In this document: in pieces, positions 41,401 to 49,607 of the stretch
Layout: the number at the start of each line of letters is the position of its first letter
How positions within the stretch are numbered: position 1 is the stretch's first letter
Origin: Nocardioides caldifontis
GTDB taxonomy: Bacteria > Actinomycetota > Actinomycetes > Propionibacteriales > Nocardioidaceae
NCBI RefSeq assembly: GCF_008087345.1
Contig: NZ_VHIB01000012.1
Coordinates: forward strand, 88,457-152,456
Direction of reading: 5' to 3'
DNA length: 64,000 bases
Made by a program: the position numbers and the translations under genes
Notes under the pieces: generated by a model
The model's input: the letters and a program-made list of their open reading frames with translations, nothing else
Databases searched by the model: none
What the model was told of the DNA's origin: nothing

Positions 41401-42931
41401 AGGAGCTCTTGAGCCGGTCGTCGAGCGGGGAGCCCTGGCAGGAGTAGCGGGTGCTGCCGTCGCAGCGGTAGCGACGGCTCGCGTTGACGAGGGTCAGCTC
41501 CACACGGCGCACCTTGCCGGTGGCGAAGGGCACCACCACCCGCCCGGCGCCCGAGGTGTCGAGGGTGATCCGTCGGTGCTGCAGCCCGCGGGCGCGGACC
41601 ACGGTGATCAGCGCGGCGGGTGCCCGGCCGGCGGCCGGCATGTCGACGGTGAGCCGGAGCTTCCAGCCGCGCATCCCCTTCGCCGGGCGGAACTGCCAGG
41701 AGCGGCTCGACATGTGGTCGAGGCGGAACGCGACCTTGCGAAGCTTCGGCTTCCGCTTGGTGAGGACGTAGCTGTCGGTGAGGGGAGAGGGCAGGTAGGC
41801 GGCCCCCTCGTCGTAGTGGCGCGCCGGGTGGCGGTTCGCCTCGGCGAAGCCGGCGTAGACGGTGGTCAGCGAGCTCCCGCGCGCCGTGAGCTCCTGGTCG
41901 AGCGCCCGCATCGAGTAGGTGTGGCCGTCCTGCGCGGTCTCCCCGGCACGCTCCCACACCGACCGGACGATCGTGGGCAGTTGCCCCGTCTCGCCCGGGT
42001 GGCGCAGCGAGAGGTAGCGCCAGAAGATCCAGCTGCCGTAGACCGCGAGGTCGGTGGGGTCGTCCAGCGAGCGCTGCGGGACCGCCATCTGGCTCACCGC
42101 AAGGTACTGCCGGTTGTCGTTGACCTCGGTGAACAGCTCGTCCTCGACCCATGCCGCCGTCCCCTCGAGGAGCCAGTCGTCCTCGAGCACGTCGTAGGCG
42201 TACTGCACGGCGTGGAAGAACTCGTGGGCGGCGGTGGCCCGGAGGTTCCCGAGCGGGTCGCCGGGGAACTCGCGGAAGTCGTTGTCGAGCACGCACGAGA
42301 CCGGCGCGGTGCGCCCGACGAAGCCGCCGTCGGTGCGGCACATGCCGTACTGGAAGTTCCGGCCGACGTTCGCGAGGTAGACGTCCAGCCGCTTGTCGGG
42401 CCCCTGGGTGCCCTGCCCCCGGTCGGGCAGCGGCGCGCGGTAGCCGGCCGCCGTGAAGGCATTCCACACCCGCTCCATGACCGCGGACGTGCCGTCGACC
42501 TGGTCGGGGATGCCGTTGCCGTCGGCGTCCTTGGCGGGCGGGGCGTCGCTGGTGCCCACCTCGTAGTGGACGCAGACGTGGGCTGAGCACACCGGTGTCG
42601 GGACCGCCTTGCTGAGCGCGGCGACGGTGGCGGCGGGGTCGGTCGGGCGGGCGAGGTAGCCACGAGCCCGTGCGCGCTCCGCGGGGGCCAGCTCGTCGAG
42701 GCGGACGGCGAGGTCGCGGAGGAGGAGCGTCGCCTCGCGGCCGTGGCGGGCGGTGCCGCTCGCGCGGCGCGACCGGCTGGTGTCGAACAGCGACTCCACC
42801 GCGGAGAGCGCGTCCCGTGCCGCCGGCGAGGACGAGGCTGGCTGGGCCGAGGTCGCGGCCGCGGGGAGGAGGCCGAGCCCCGCGATCAGGGCGGACGCAG
42901 CGGCGAGGACGAGGGGGCGGAGCACAGGCAC
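41378..42931 (-). CDS. Secreted zinc metalloprotease-like protein (HExxH)
   Basis: A 517-residue predicted secreted protein. The signal peptide is PVLRPLVLAAASALIAGLGL followed by an Ala-rich cleavage region. The zinc-binding motif HEFFH is at 236-240 in ATAAHEFFHAVQYAYDV, with a downstream Glu in EGTAAWVEDELFTE as probable third ligand, the pattern of MXAN_6640-type putative metalloproteases. KDADGNGIPDQVD resembles a calcium-binding DxDGNGxxD loop. The C-terminal third is beta-rich, with two cysteines (RYRCDGSTRYSCQG). GTG 42931 is chosen as start because AGGAGAGG precedes it and it begins the signal peptide. Its end overlaps dinG by 23 bases. Confidence 0.78.
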   Translation of the reverse strand: MPVLRPLVLAAASALIAGLGLLPAAATSAQPASSSPAARDALSAVESLFDTSRSRRASGTARHGREATLLLRDLAVRLDELAPAERARARGYLARPTDPAATVAALSKAVPTPVCSAHVCVHYEVGTSDAPPAKDADGNGIPDQVDGTSAVMERVWNAFTAAGYRAPLPDRGQGTQGPDKRLDVYLANVGRNFQYGMCRTDGGFVGRTAPVSCVLDNDFREFPGDPLGNLRATAAHEFFHAVQYAYDVLEDDWLLEGTAAWVEDELFTEVNDNRQYLAVSQMAVPQRSLDDPTDLAVYGSWIFWRYLSLRHPGETGQLPTIVRSVWERAGETAQDGHTYSMRALDQELTARGSSLTTVYAGFAEANRHPARHYDEGAAYLPSPLTDSYVLTKRKPKLRKVAFRLDHMSSRSWQFRPAKGMRGWKLRLTVDMPAAGRAPAALITVVRARGLQHRRITLDTSGAGRVVVPFATGKVRRVELTLVNASRRYRCDGSTRYSCQGSPLDDRLKSSFTAKTYR

Positions 42932-43110
42932 CGCGTCATCCTCTCCTACGGGCGGGGAACGGGCACCGGTTATCGGCCGGGCTGTGAGCAACCCGGCAGC
43001 GGGTGGCTTCTGCAGTGGACGGACGACCGGCCGCCCAGCCGGTCCTGACCCGAGGGCGAGACGGGAAGGACGGCGGGCGGCCGGACGGGTGTGGGGCGGG
43101 AGAGGACCGC

Positions 43111-43142
43111 TCGGTCAGACGCGGCGTCGGTCAGACGCGGCG
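43111..43142. repeat. 16-bp tandem duplication across the lexA stop codon
   Basis: TCGGTCAGACGCGGCG occurs twice in direct succession (43111-43126 and 43127-43142). The lexA stop (TCA at 43131 on the plus strand) lies in the second copy, so the first repeats the last codons just after the gene. LexA itself is unaffected. Confidence 0.8.
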
Positions 43143-43847
43143 GAGGACCGTGGTGACCTTGCCGAGGATCGTGGCGTTGCGGCCGTCGATCGGCTCGTAG
43201 GCGTCGTTGTGGGGGAGCAGCCAGACCTCGCCGCCGCGCCGCTGCAGCGTCTTGACGGTGGCCTCGCCGTCGATCAGCGCGGCCACGATCTCGCCGTTCT
43301 CCGCGGTGGGCTGCTGGCGGACGACGACGTAGTCGCCGCTGCAGATCGCGGCGTCGATCATCGAGTCGCCGACCACCTCGAGGAGGAACAGGGTGCCTTC
43401 GCCGACCAGCTCCTTGGGCAGCGGGAAGACGTCCTCGACGCGCTCCTCGGCGAGGATCGGGCCACCGGCGGCGATGCGGCCGACCATCGGGACGTACGCC
43501 GGCGTGGGGCGGGCGTCGTTCACGCCGGTCTCGTCGACCTGCTCCTCCGGCGCGGAGACGGTCAGCGCCCGGGGACGGTTGGGGTCGCGGCGGATGTACC
43601 CCTTCTCCTCCAGGGTGCGCAGCTGGTGGGCCACGGAGGAAGAACTGGTCAGCCCCACCTTCTGGCCGATCTCGCGCATGCTCGGCGGGTAGCCCCGCGC
43701 GGCGAGCGACTCGCGGATGACGGTGAGCACCCGCTGCTGCCGGGGGGTCAGCCCGCTGGCGTCCGCCGGGCCGTCGGGGAGCTCGCGGACCGCCGCGCCG
43801 CCTCCTGTCTCGGGGTTCTCCGTCGGGGTGCCGCGCTTGCCTGCCAT
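43131..43847 (-). CDS. lexA: SOS repressor LexA
   Basis: LexA represses DNA-damage genes and cleaves itself when RecA filaments form. The 238-residue product has a 30-residue extension, then the winged-helix domain [20 protein letters not shown] with [20 protein letters not shown]. The protease half holds the A127-G128 cleavage site in [10 protein letters not shown], nucleophile S162 in [10 protein letters not shown] and base K199 in ATVKTLQR. Start ATG 43847 follows AGAGGCACCC. Four SOS boxes in the divergent region upstream indicate autoregulation. Confidence 0.96.
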   Translation of the reverse strand: MAGKRGTPTENPETGGGAAVRELPDGPADASGLTPRQQRVLTVIRESLAARGYPPSMREIGQKVGLTSSSSVAHQLRTLEEKGYIRRDPNRPRALTVSAPEEQVDETGVNDARPTPAYVPMVGRIAAGGPILAEERVEDVFPLPKELVGEGTLFLLEVVGDSMIDAAICSGDYVVVRQQPTAENGEIVAALIDGEATVKTLQRRGGEVWLLPHNDAYEPIDGRNATILGKVTTVLRRV

Positions 43848-43903
43848 GGGTGCCTCTCTTCCGCTGGTCGTGCGGCTCACGTTAGACCGTGCCGCGGTCG
43901 CGC

Positions 43904-43919
43904 TCAAACATGTGTTCGA
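43904..43919. promoter_or_regulatory. SOS box 1 of lexA/LysM region
   Basis: TCAAACATGTGTTCGA fits TCGAAC-N4-GTTCGA with one mismatch. It lies 57 bases before the lexA start and is the box nearest that gene. Confidence 0.85.
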
Positions 43920-43973
43920 ACGGGCGTGTCGTGTCACGGAAGGGTCACGAGGGACTCCTGGGGGTTGTGTGGT

Positions 43974-43989
43974 TCGAACAGGCGTTCTA
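43974..43989. promoter_or_regulatory. SOS box 2 of lexA/LysM region
   Basis: TCGAACAGGCGTTCTA fits the LexA site with one mismatch. It lies in the middle of the 294-base divergent region. Confidence 0.8.
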
Positions 43990-43992
43990 ACG

Positions 43993-44008
43993 TCGTACGT
44001 GTGTTCGA
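43993..44008. promoter_or_regulatory. SOS box 3 of lexA/LysM region
   Basis: TCGTACGTGTGTTCGA fits the LexA site with one mismatch and directly abuts box 4. Confidence 0.78.
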
Positions 44009-44024
44009 TCGAACGTGAGTTCGG
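44009..44024. promoter_or_regulatory. SOS box 4 of lexA/LysM region
   Basis: TCGAACGTGAGTTCGG fits the LexA site with one mismatch. It is the box nearest the LysM protein gene, 118 bases before its start. Confidence 0.8.
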
Positions 44025-44141
44025 AACCGGGGTCTGCGGCGCGATCGCAGAAATGTCGGAGCCCCCGCGTAGACCTGCTCCATGACGACAGAGCACCACG
44101 ACCGAGCGAGGACCGTCCTCGCCTTCCCCAGGAGGTCGACC

Positions 44142-44567
44142 ATGAGCACGAGCACCCTGACCAGCACCACCGACGCCCGCGTCCGGGGCTCCGTCCCGGC
44201 CCAGCGCGTCCCCGCACAGCGGGGCACGCCCGATGCCCGGATCCGTGACCGCCGCCCGGCGCCGGCACCGCAGGGGCGGGTGCGGCTCACCCGCCGCGGC
44301 CGCGTGGTCGTGACGCTGTTCCTGCTCGCGCTGGTCCTCGCGGCCGCGGTCCTCCTCGGTGGCACCTCCGTGGCGACCGGCGACGCCGGTGCCGACGTCC
44401 CGACCCGCACGATCGTGGTCGGTGAGGGCGACACGCTGTGGGAGATCGCCGGCGAGGTCAGCGAGACCGGTGACGTGAGGGAGATGGTCCACCGGATCGA
44501 GAAGCTCAACGCGCTCCCCGGCCCGGCCCTCGAGGTCGGTCAGGAGCTGGCGGTCCCCGTCGAGTGA
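44142..44567 (+). CDS. SOS-inducible LysM membrane protein (ChiZ/DivS-like division inhibitor candidate)
   Basis: A 141-residue protein. An Arg/Pro-rich cytoplasmic part (1-52) is followed by one membrane helix (about 54-74, [20 protein letters not shown]). An outside LysM domain, [17 protein letters not shown] to [12 protein letters not shown], lies at about 90-140. In Mycobacterium and Corynebacterium the gene divergent from lexA (Rv2719c/ChiZ, divS) encodes such a protein and slows septation during SOS. ATG 44142 is chosen because CAGGAGG lies 6 bases upstream; ATG 44082 would add 20 residues. Four LexA sites stand before it. Confidence 0.82.
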   Translation: MSTSTLTSTTDARVRGSVPAQRVPAQRGTPDARIRDRRPAPAPQGRVRLTRRGRVVVTLFLLALVLAAAVLLGGTSVATGDAGADVPTRTIVVGEGDTLWEIAGEVSETGDVREMVHRIEKLNALPGPALEVGQELAVPVE

Positions 44568-46165
44568 GCCCCGACCCGTCCCGCGGCGACGTCGTTCAGC
44601 ACCCGCCGGCTGGCCAGCCGGCCGGGCGAGCCGATGACGCAGCCGCCGGGGTGGGTCCCCGACCCGCACTGGTAGTAGCCCTGGATCGGGGTGGCGTAGC
44701 GGCTCCAGCCGGGGGCCGGGCGGAAGAAGTACATCTGCGGCGCGAGGAACTCGCCGGCGAAGATGTTGCCCTCCGTGAGCCCGGTGTGCTGCTCGATGTC
44801 GACCGGCGTCACGACCTCCCGGTGGAGGACGAGCTCGCCGAAGCCCGGGAAGTGCTCCTCGAGCACTGCCTGCGCCCGGTCGCCGAACCGCTCCCGCTCG
44901 CTCTCCCAGTCGCTCCCGCGCAGCTCGTAGGGGGCGTACTGCACGAAGCACGACATGACGTGCTTCCCCGGCGGGGCCATGTCGGGGTCGACGACGGACT
45001 GGATCGCGGCGTCGATGTAGGGACGGTCGCTGTACCACCCGTACTTCGCCGCGTCGAAGGCCCGCTCGACGTACTCGATCGTCGGCCCGATGTTGAGGAA
45101 GCCGCCGTAGTGCTCGACGGTGTCGGGCAGGGCCGGGAACACCGGCAGCCCGTCGAGGGCGAAGTTCACCTTCGCCGAGACGCCGCGGAACTTCATCCGC
45201 TCGACGCTGTCGACGAGCTCGCCGGGGAGGCCGCGCGGGTCGACCAGCTCGAGGAAGGTGCGGCGCGGGTCGAGCGCCGAGACCACGATCGGCGCGCGGA
45301 GCTCGGTTCCGTCCTCCAGCGCCACACCGACGGCGCGCTCGCCCTCGGTCAGCACCGCGGTGACCGGCGCCTCGAGCCGGATCTCGGCGCCGAACGCCTC
45401 CGCGGCCCGGGCGAGCACCTGGGTGAAGCCGCCGTTGCCACCCTTGTGGAACGCCCACGACCCCAGGTGTCCGTCGTGCTCGCCCATCTTGTGGAAGAGG
45501 AGGACCAGCCCGGAGCCGGGTGACATCGGGCCGACCTTGGACCCGATGACGCTCGAGGAGGCGTGGTACCCCTTGACCCCCTCGTGGACGAAGTAGTCCT
45601 CGAGCCAGTCCGCCGCGCTGCCGGTGAGGAGCCGCACGACGTCGTGCATCACCCGCCGCTCGACACCGCTGAGGTGCTTGACTAGCCAGTCGACGTCGAC
45701 ACGGTCCTCGGGATCGGTGCTGAAGACGTCCGGCGGGGCGTTGTCGAGAAGCGGTCGCACCGCCTGCACCACCCGGTCGAGGTCGTGGTGGTAGCGGTCG
45801 TAGGCGTCGGCGTCGCGAGGGGAGTGGCGTCGTACCTCCTGGACGTTCTGCGCGTGGTCGTCGCCCATCAGCAGGTAGTCGCCGTCGCCGGTCGGGTGGA
45901 ACGACGAGGGCATCATCAACGGCAGGAAGCCGTGGCGCACTAGGTCGAGCTCCTGGATGATCTCCGGGCGCAGCAGGCTCAGCGCGTAGGAGAACGTCGT
46001 GAACGAGAAGCCGGGGAGGAGCTCCTCGGTGATCGCCGCGCCGCCGACCAGGTGGCGCCGCTCGAGGACCAGCGTGCGGAGCCCCGCCTTGGCGAGGTAC
46101 GCCGCGTTGGTCAGCCCGTTGTGGCCGCCGCCGACCACAATGGCGTCGTACTGGGGTGCGCTCAT
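44540..46165 (-). CDS. FAD-dependent oxidoreductase, phytoene desaturase/PYROXD2-like
   Basis: A 541-residue flavoprotein. It has an N-terminal FAD-binding motif ([20 protein letters not shown], about residues 7-26) and [20 protein letters not shown], typical of the phytoene-desaturase-like group. A C-terminal FAD motif lies in [20 protein letters not shown]. There is no membrane segment. The chemistry is likely an amine or C-C/C-N desaturation, but the substrate is unknown. It overlaps the T-protein-like gene by 4 bases, so both are made from one message. Its 3' end overlaps the LysM gene by 28 bases. It is part of the candidate amine-catabolism module. Confidence 0.85.
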   Translation of the reverse strand: MSAPQYDAIVVGGGHNGLTNAAYLAKAGLRTLVLERRHLVGGAAITEELLPGFSFTTFSYALSLLRPEIIQELDLVRHGFLPLMMPSSFHPTGDGDYLLMGDDHAQNVQEVRRHSPRDADAYDRYHHDLDRVVQAVRPLLDNAPPDVFSTDPEDRVDVDWLVKHLSGVERRVMHDVVRLLTGSAADWLEDYFVHEGVKGYHASSSVIGSKVGPMSPGSGLVLLFHKMGEHDGHLGSWAFHKGGNGGFTQVLARAAEAFGAEIRLEAPVTAVLTEGERAVGVALEDGTELRAPIVVSALDPRRTFLELVDPRGLPGELVDSVERMKFRGVSAKVNFALDGLPVFPALPDTVEHYGGFLNIGPTIEYVERAFDAAKYGWYSDRPYIDAAIQSVVDPDMAPPGKHVMSCFVQYAPYELRGSDWESERERFGDRAQAVLEEHFPGFGELVLHREVVTPVDIEQHTGLTEGNIFAGEFLAPQMYFFRPAPGWSRYATPIQGYYQCGSGTHPGGCVIGSPGRLASRRVLNDVAAGRVGAHSTGTASS

Positions 46166-47367
46166 GGTTTGGCCGTCTTCCGTGCGGGGTTGAAGAAGGG
46201 CAGGGGGGCGGTCCGGACGTCGACCGTGGTGTTGCGGTGGTTGACGACGACTTCCATCCGGAGCTCCGTGCCGGTCTCCGCGAGCGCCGGCGTGACCCGG
46301 GCGAGTCCGACGTGGCGCTGCAGCACCGGGGAGTACAGGAAGCTGGTCACGAAGCCGGCCGGCGCACCTTCGGCGTCGTACAGCATCTGCTCGTACGGCG
46401 GCGGGTGCTCGCTCTTCGACGGCAGCAGCCCGGCGTCCCGGTGGAGCCGGTCCCAGTGCTGCCAGTCGACGACGATGCCGACCGTGGCCCACCGCGACGA
46501 ACCCTCGGCGAGCTCGCGGCGGATCGCCTGCCGTCCGAGGAAGGGGCGGGTGTCGTCGTCGATGCCGCGGAGCATCCATCCCATCCCGAGCTCGGTCGGG
46601 GTCACGCGCTGCGCATCGGTCCAGGCGGTCCGGCTGTTGGTCCAGTCGACGTCGATGAGGGGGAGGCCGGCCTCGATGCGGAGCATCATCAGCGCCTCCT
46701 CCCCGAAGGGGCGGATCCCGTGGTCGCGTCCCGCCTCCAGCACCGCGTCGAGGACGGCGACCGCCTCGTCGGCGGGGACGGTGAGCTCGTAGCCGAGGTC
46801 GCCGGTGTAGCCGGTCCGCGACAGCGTCACGGCGGTCGAGCCGACCTTCGCCTGCGTGTGCTGGAAGTAGCCGAGCCCGTCGGTCTCCGGCGAGAGCGCC
46901 GAGAGGACGGTGCGGGAACGCGGCCCCTGGATCGCGACGATCCCGTAGTCGTCGGAGACGTCCTCGAGCTCCACGCGCAGCCGTCCGCGGTGCGAGTCGA
47001 GCCACCCCAGGTTGGGCCGCGCGGCGGTCAGCAGGAAGTCGTTCGCCGAGTGGCGGAAGACGACCCCGTCCTCCATCACGAAGCCGCGGTCGTCGCACCA
47101 CAAGGTGTACAGCGCCCGCCCCGGCCGGCAGCTCCGGATGTCGCGGACCAGGAGCCCGGCGAGCAGCTGCTCGGCATCGGGGCCGCTGATGCGGTACTTG
47201 AACAGCGGCGAGGTGTCGAAGACGCCGACGCTGTTGCGGACCGCGAAGTACTCGTGCTTCGGCGCGGTGGTGTAGCGCAGCGGGGAGAGGAACCCCTGCC
47301 AGTGCGTGTAGAGCCCCTGTGAGTTCAGCTCGCTGAGCCGCGGGTGGAACGGTGTCGTGCGGATCAA
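46162..47367 (-). CDS. GcvT-like aminomethyltransferase family protein
   Basis: A 401-residue protein of the T-protein/DMSP-demethylase family, which passes one-carbon units to tetrahydrofolate. Family features are [54 protein letters not shown] and a C-terminal barrel with [20 protein letters not shown]. There is no lipoyl-domain partner and no gcvP/gcvH nearby, so classical glycine cleavage is unlikely. A TTG start at 47367 is chosen because AGAGG lies about 7 bases before it and the conserved IRTTPFHPR begins there. The 16-bp palindrome lies 15 bases upstream. Confidence 0.82.
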   Translation of the reverse strand: MIRTTPFHPRLSELNSQGLYTHWQGFLSPLRYTTAPKHEYFAVRNSVGVFDTSPLFKYRISGPDAEQLLAGLLVRDIRSCRPGRALYTLWCDDRGFVMEDGVVFRHSANDFLLTAARPNLGWLDSHRGRLRVELEDVSDDYGIVAIQGPRSRTVLSALSPETDGLGYFQHTQAKVGSTAVTLSRTGYTGDLGYELTVPADEAVAVLDAVLEAGRDHGIRPFGEEALMMLRIEAGLPLIDVDWTNSRTAWTDAQRVTPTELGMGWMLRGIDDDTRPFLGRQAIRRELAEGSSRWATVGIVVDWQHWDRLHRDAGLLPSKSEHPPPYEQMLYDAEGAPAGFVTSFLYSPVLQRHVGLARVTPALAETGTELRMEVVVNHRNTTVDVRTAPLPFFNPARKTAKP

Positions 47368-47381
47368 GGGCCCACCTCTTC

Positions 47382-47397
47382 CTGACTCGCGAGTCAG
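47382..47397. promoter_or_regulatory. Palindromic operator site A
   Basis: CTGACTCGCGAGTCAG is a perfect palindrome, extended to 18 bases at 47381-47398. It lies 15 bases before the TTG start of the T-protein-like gene. Near copies occur at 49375 and 55471, both ahead of module genes, so it is probably a shared operator. Confidence 0.7.
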
Positions 47398-47438
47398 GAT
47401 AGCCACACCGCGACCCTCACCGGCAACAACCTTCCGGC

Positions 47439-49607
47439 TCAACGGGGGAGGAGCTTGTCGAGGAGCCAGGCCTGGACCTCGGCCTCGTAGGCGAGGTGGG
47501 CGTACCGCCCGGACGGCCCGGTGTGCGCACCTGCTCCGGTCTCGACGCGGAACAGGCAGCGCGGCGACCACGCCGGGTCGGTGTGGCGCAGCTCCGCGAC
47601 CCACTTCGCCGGCTCGGCCACCATCACCCGCGGGTCGTGCACGGCACCGGTCACCAGGAGGTCGGGGCGTGAGCCGGCAGGCGGCGGGTTGTCGTACGGC
47701 GAGTAGGCGAGCATCCAGCGGAACTCCTCCTCCCGTCGCGGGTCGCCCCACTCGCCCCACTCCTGCGGGGTGAGCGGCACCGAGGCGTCGAACATCGTCG
47801 TCACCACGTCGACGAACGGCACCTCGGCGACGACCGCACGCCACCGGTCGGGGCGCTGGCTGAAGACCGCGCCCTGAAGCAGCCCGCCCGCGCTAAGCCC
47901 GCGGGTCGCGATCCGGGCGCCGTCGACGAGCCCGTCCGCCGCCAGCCCGTCGGCCACCGCGACGTGGTCGGTGAAGGTGTTCTGCTTCCGGCTCAGCCGC
48001 CCGTCGAGGTACCAGCCACGACCGCCCTCGCCGCCGCCTCGGACGTGCGCGTGCACGAAGACCACGCCACGGTCGAGCAGCGAGGGCAGCCCGGCGTCCC
48101 ACTCGGCCTCGAACGTGTACTCGTACGCGCCGTACCCGTAGAGCAGGGCGGGCGCGGTCCCGTCCAGCGCCGTCTCCCGATGTCGTACGACGGTCGCCGG
48201 CACCTGCACCCCGTCGGCGGACGGGAAGAAGTGCCGCTCGCAGACGTACCTCGACGGGTCGTGTCCCGGAGCCTCCTGCCGGTGGGCCTCTCTCCGCTCA
48301 CCGGTGGTCAGGTCGAGCGCTGACCAGCTCCATGGGTGGACGTAGGACCCGTCGGCGACGAGCACCTCGTCCACGTCGTACTGCGGGTTGGGTGCCAGCC
48401 GCACCGTGCCGGTCTGGAAGAGTGGCCGCACCACGAGGGGCGGTTCAACACCGTTCCCGCGCACCACGAGGGGCGGCTCAACACCAGAGAGGAGGGTCGG
48501 CAGCGGATACACGTGCAGGCGGCGCTCGAACCCGGTCCGGACGGTGAGGACGGCGTGGCCGGCGAAGGCGTCGACGCGCTCGATCCGCACGGCCGGGTCC
48601 TCGGGCAGCACCTCCCGCCAGGTCGACGCGTCCTGGTGGCCGTCGCGGGGGACCGGGGCGCACATCAGCCGGAACTCCTGGGCGCCGTCGTCGGTGACGA
48701 CCAGCAGCGTGTCCGTGCCGTCGGGGAGGAGCGCGTGCTCGGCGTGGTAGCTCACCCCCGAGCGGCGGCCACCGACCGACCACGGCCGGGCGTCCGGAGC
48801 AGCGGTGTCGAGCACCCAGACCTCGTTGGTGTCGGGGGAGCGCGCCCAGACCACCGCGAGCCGCCCGGTCCGGCAGGCGCGGAGCTGCAGCTCGAACCGC
48901 GCGTCGTCCTCCTGGAGCACCAGCTCGTCCTCGTCGGCCGGGGTGCCGAGCCGGTGGCGCCAGACCTGGAAGGGGCGGTAGCTGTCGTCGGTGCGGGTGT
49001 AGAGGAAGGTCCCGGCGTTCCACGCGCCGCCGTAGTAGGTGCGCGGCACGTCGTCGGGGAGGTCCCTCCCGGCGGCCAGGTCGCGGAACCGGAGCCGGTA
49101 GACCTCGTCGCCGCGCACGTCGTACGAGTAGGCCAGCAGCCGCTCGTCGGGGCTGACCGCGGTCAGCCCGAGCTCGACGTACTCCGACCCGCCGGCGAGT
49201 ACGGAGACGTCGAGGAGCAAATCCGACTCACGTGCGGATCCCCCCGAAATTGCCCCGTCATGCTGCGGATCCGTGGCCAGTGAGCCCCCTGACGTGTTGA
49301 GATCACGCAACAACTGGGGGTGTTCGCTTCCCGCCGGCGTCCGGGTGTAGTAGGAAAAGCGGTCACGGCGGATGCTGACCGACGAGTCAGTTGCCGGGGT
49401 CCGCTGCACCATCTCGGACCGAAGCTCCTCGACCAGGGAGGCCACATGGCCGGTGGCAATGTCGTAGAAGGACCGCTCGGTGGCGAGGTGAGCCAGGACA
49501 TCGGGGGCGCCGACGTCGCGCAGCCACTGGTAGGGGTCCGGGCGCACCACTCCGTGCTCGGTGTGCTCGAACGGACGGCGGGGCGCTTCCGGAGGCTCGG
49601 GCGGCAT
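47439..49607 (-). CDS. S9 family oligopeptidase (oligopeptidase B/prolyl oligopeptidase type)
   Basis: A 722-residue cytosolic serine peptidase. The N-terminal PFEHTEHGVVRPDPYQWLRD and seven-bladed propeller lead to the alpha/beta-hydrolase domain from about residue 460. The nucleophile is S572 in ATRGLSAGGLLQG. Asp is in VTGAVHDPRV and His in GAHTGPSGRYAH. Residues 375-396 are two copies of an 11-residue unit (GVEPPLVVRGN, GVEPPLVVRPL) made by two in-frame copies of the dispersed 33-bp repeat. A TACGGT hexamer 7 bases before ATG 49607 suggests a leaderless start. The start overlaps the divergent binding-protein gene. Confidence 0.87.
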   Translation of the reverse strand: MPPEPPEAPRRPFEHTEHGVVRPDPYQWLRDVGAPDVLAHLATERSFYDIATGHVASLVEELRSEMVQRTPATDSSVSIRRDRFSYYTRTPAGSEHPQLLRDLNTSGGSLATDPQHDGAISGGSARESDLLLDVSVLAGGSEYVELGLTAVSPDERLLAYSYDVRGDEVYRLRFRDLAAGRDLPDDVPRTYYGGAWNAGTFLYTRTDDSYRPFQVWRHRLGTPADEDELVLQEDDARFELQLRACRTGRLAVVWARSPDTNEVWVLDTAAPDARPWSVGGRRSGVSYHAEHALLPDGTDTLLVVTDDGAQEFRLMCAPVPRDGHQDASTWREVLPEDPAVRIERVDAFAGHAVLTVRTGFERRLHVYPLPTLLSGVEPPLVVRGNGVEPPLVVRPLFQTGTVRLAPNPQYDVDEVLVADGSYVHPWSWSALDLTTGERREAHRQEAPGHDPSRYVCERHFFPSADGVQVPATVVRHRETALDGTAPALLYGYGAYEYTFEAEWDAGLPSLLDRGVVFVHAHVRGGGEGGRGWYLDGRLSRKQNTFTDHVAVADGLAADGLVDGARIATRGLSAGGLLQGAVFSQRPDRWRAVVAEVPFVDVVTTMFDASVPLTPQEWGEWGDPRREEEFRWMLAYSPYDNPPPAGSRPDLLVTGAVHDPRVMVAEPAKWVAELRHTDPAWSPRCLFRVETGAGAHTGPSGRYAHLAYEAEVQAWLLDKLLPR
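48420..48485. repeat. Two 33-bp dispersed repeats inside the S9 peptidase gene (array 3)
   Basis: Units 48420-48452 and 48453-48485 match arrays 1 and 2 in the same orientation as array 2 (core CACCACGAGGGGCGG, then YTCAACACC). They code in frame for two 11-residue segments of the peptidase, so the gene stays open. Confidence 0.88.
49375..49390. promoter_or_regulatory. Operator-like site B
   Basis: CTGACCGACGAGTCAG matches site A at 13 of 16 bases and keeps the right half GAGTCAG intact. It lies within the peptidase coding region, 173 bases before the binding-protein start. Confidence 0.5.
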
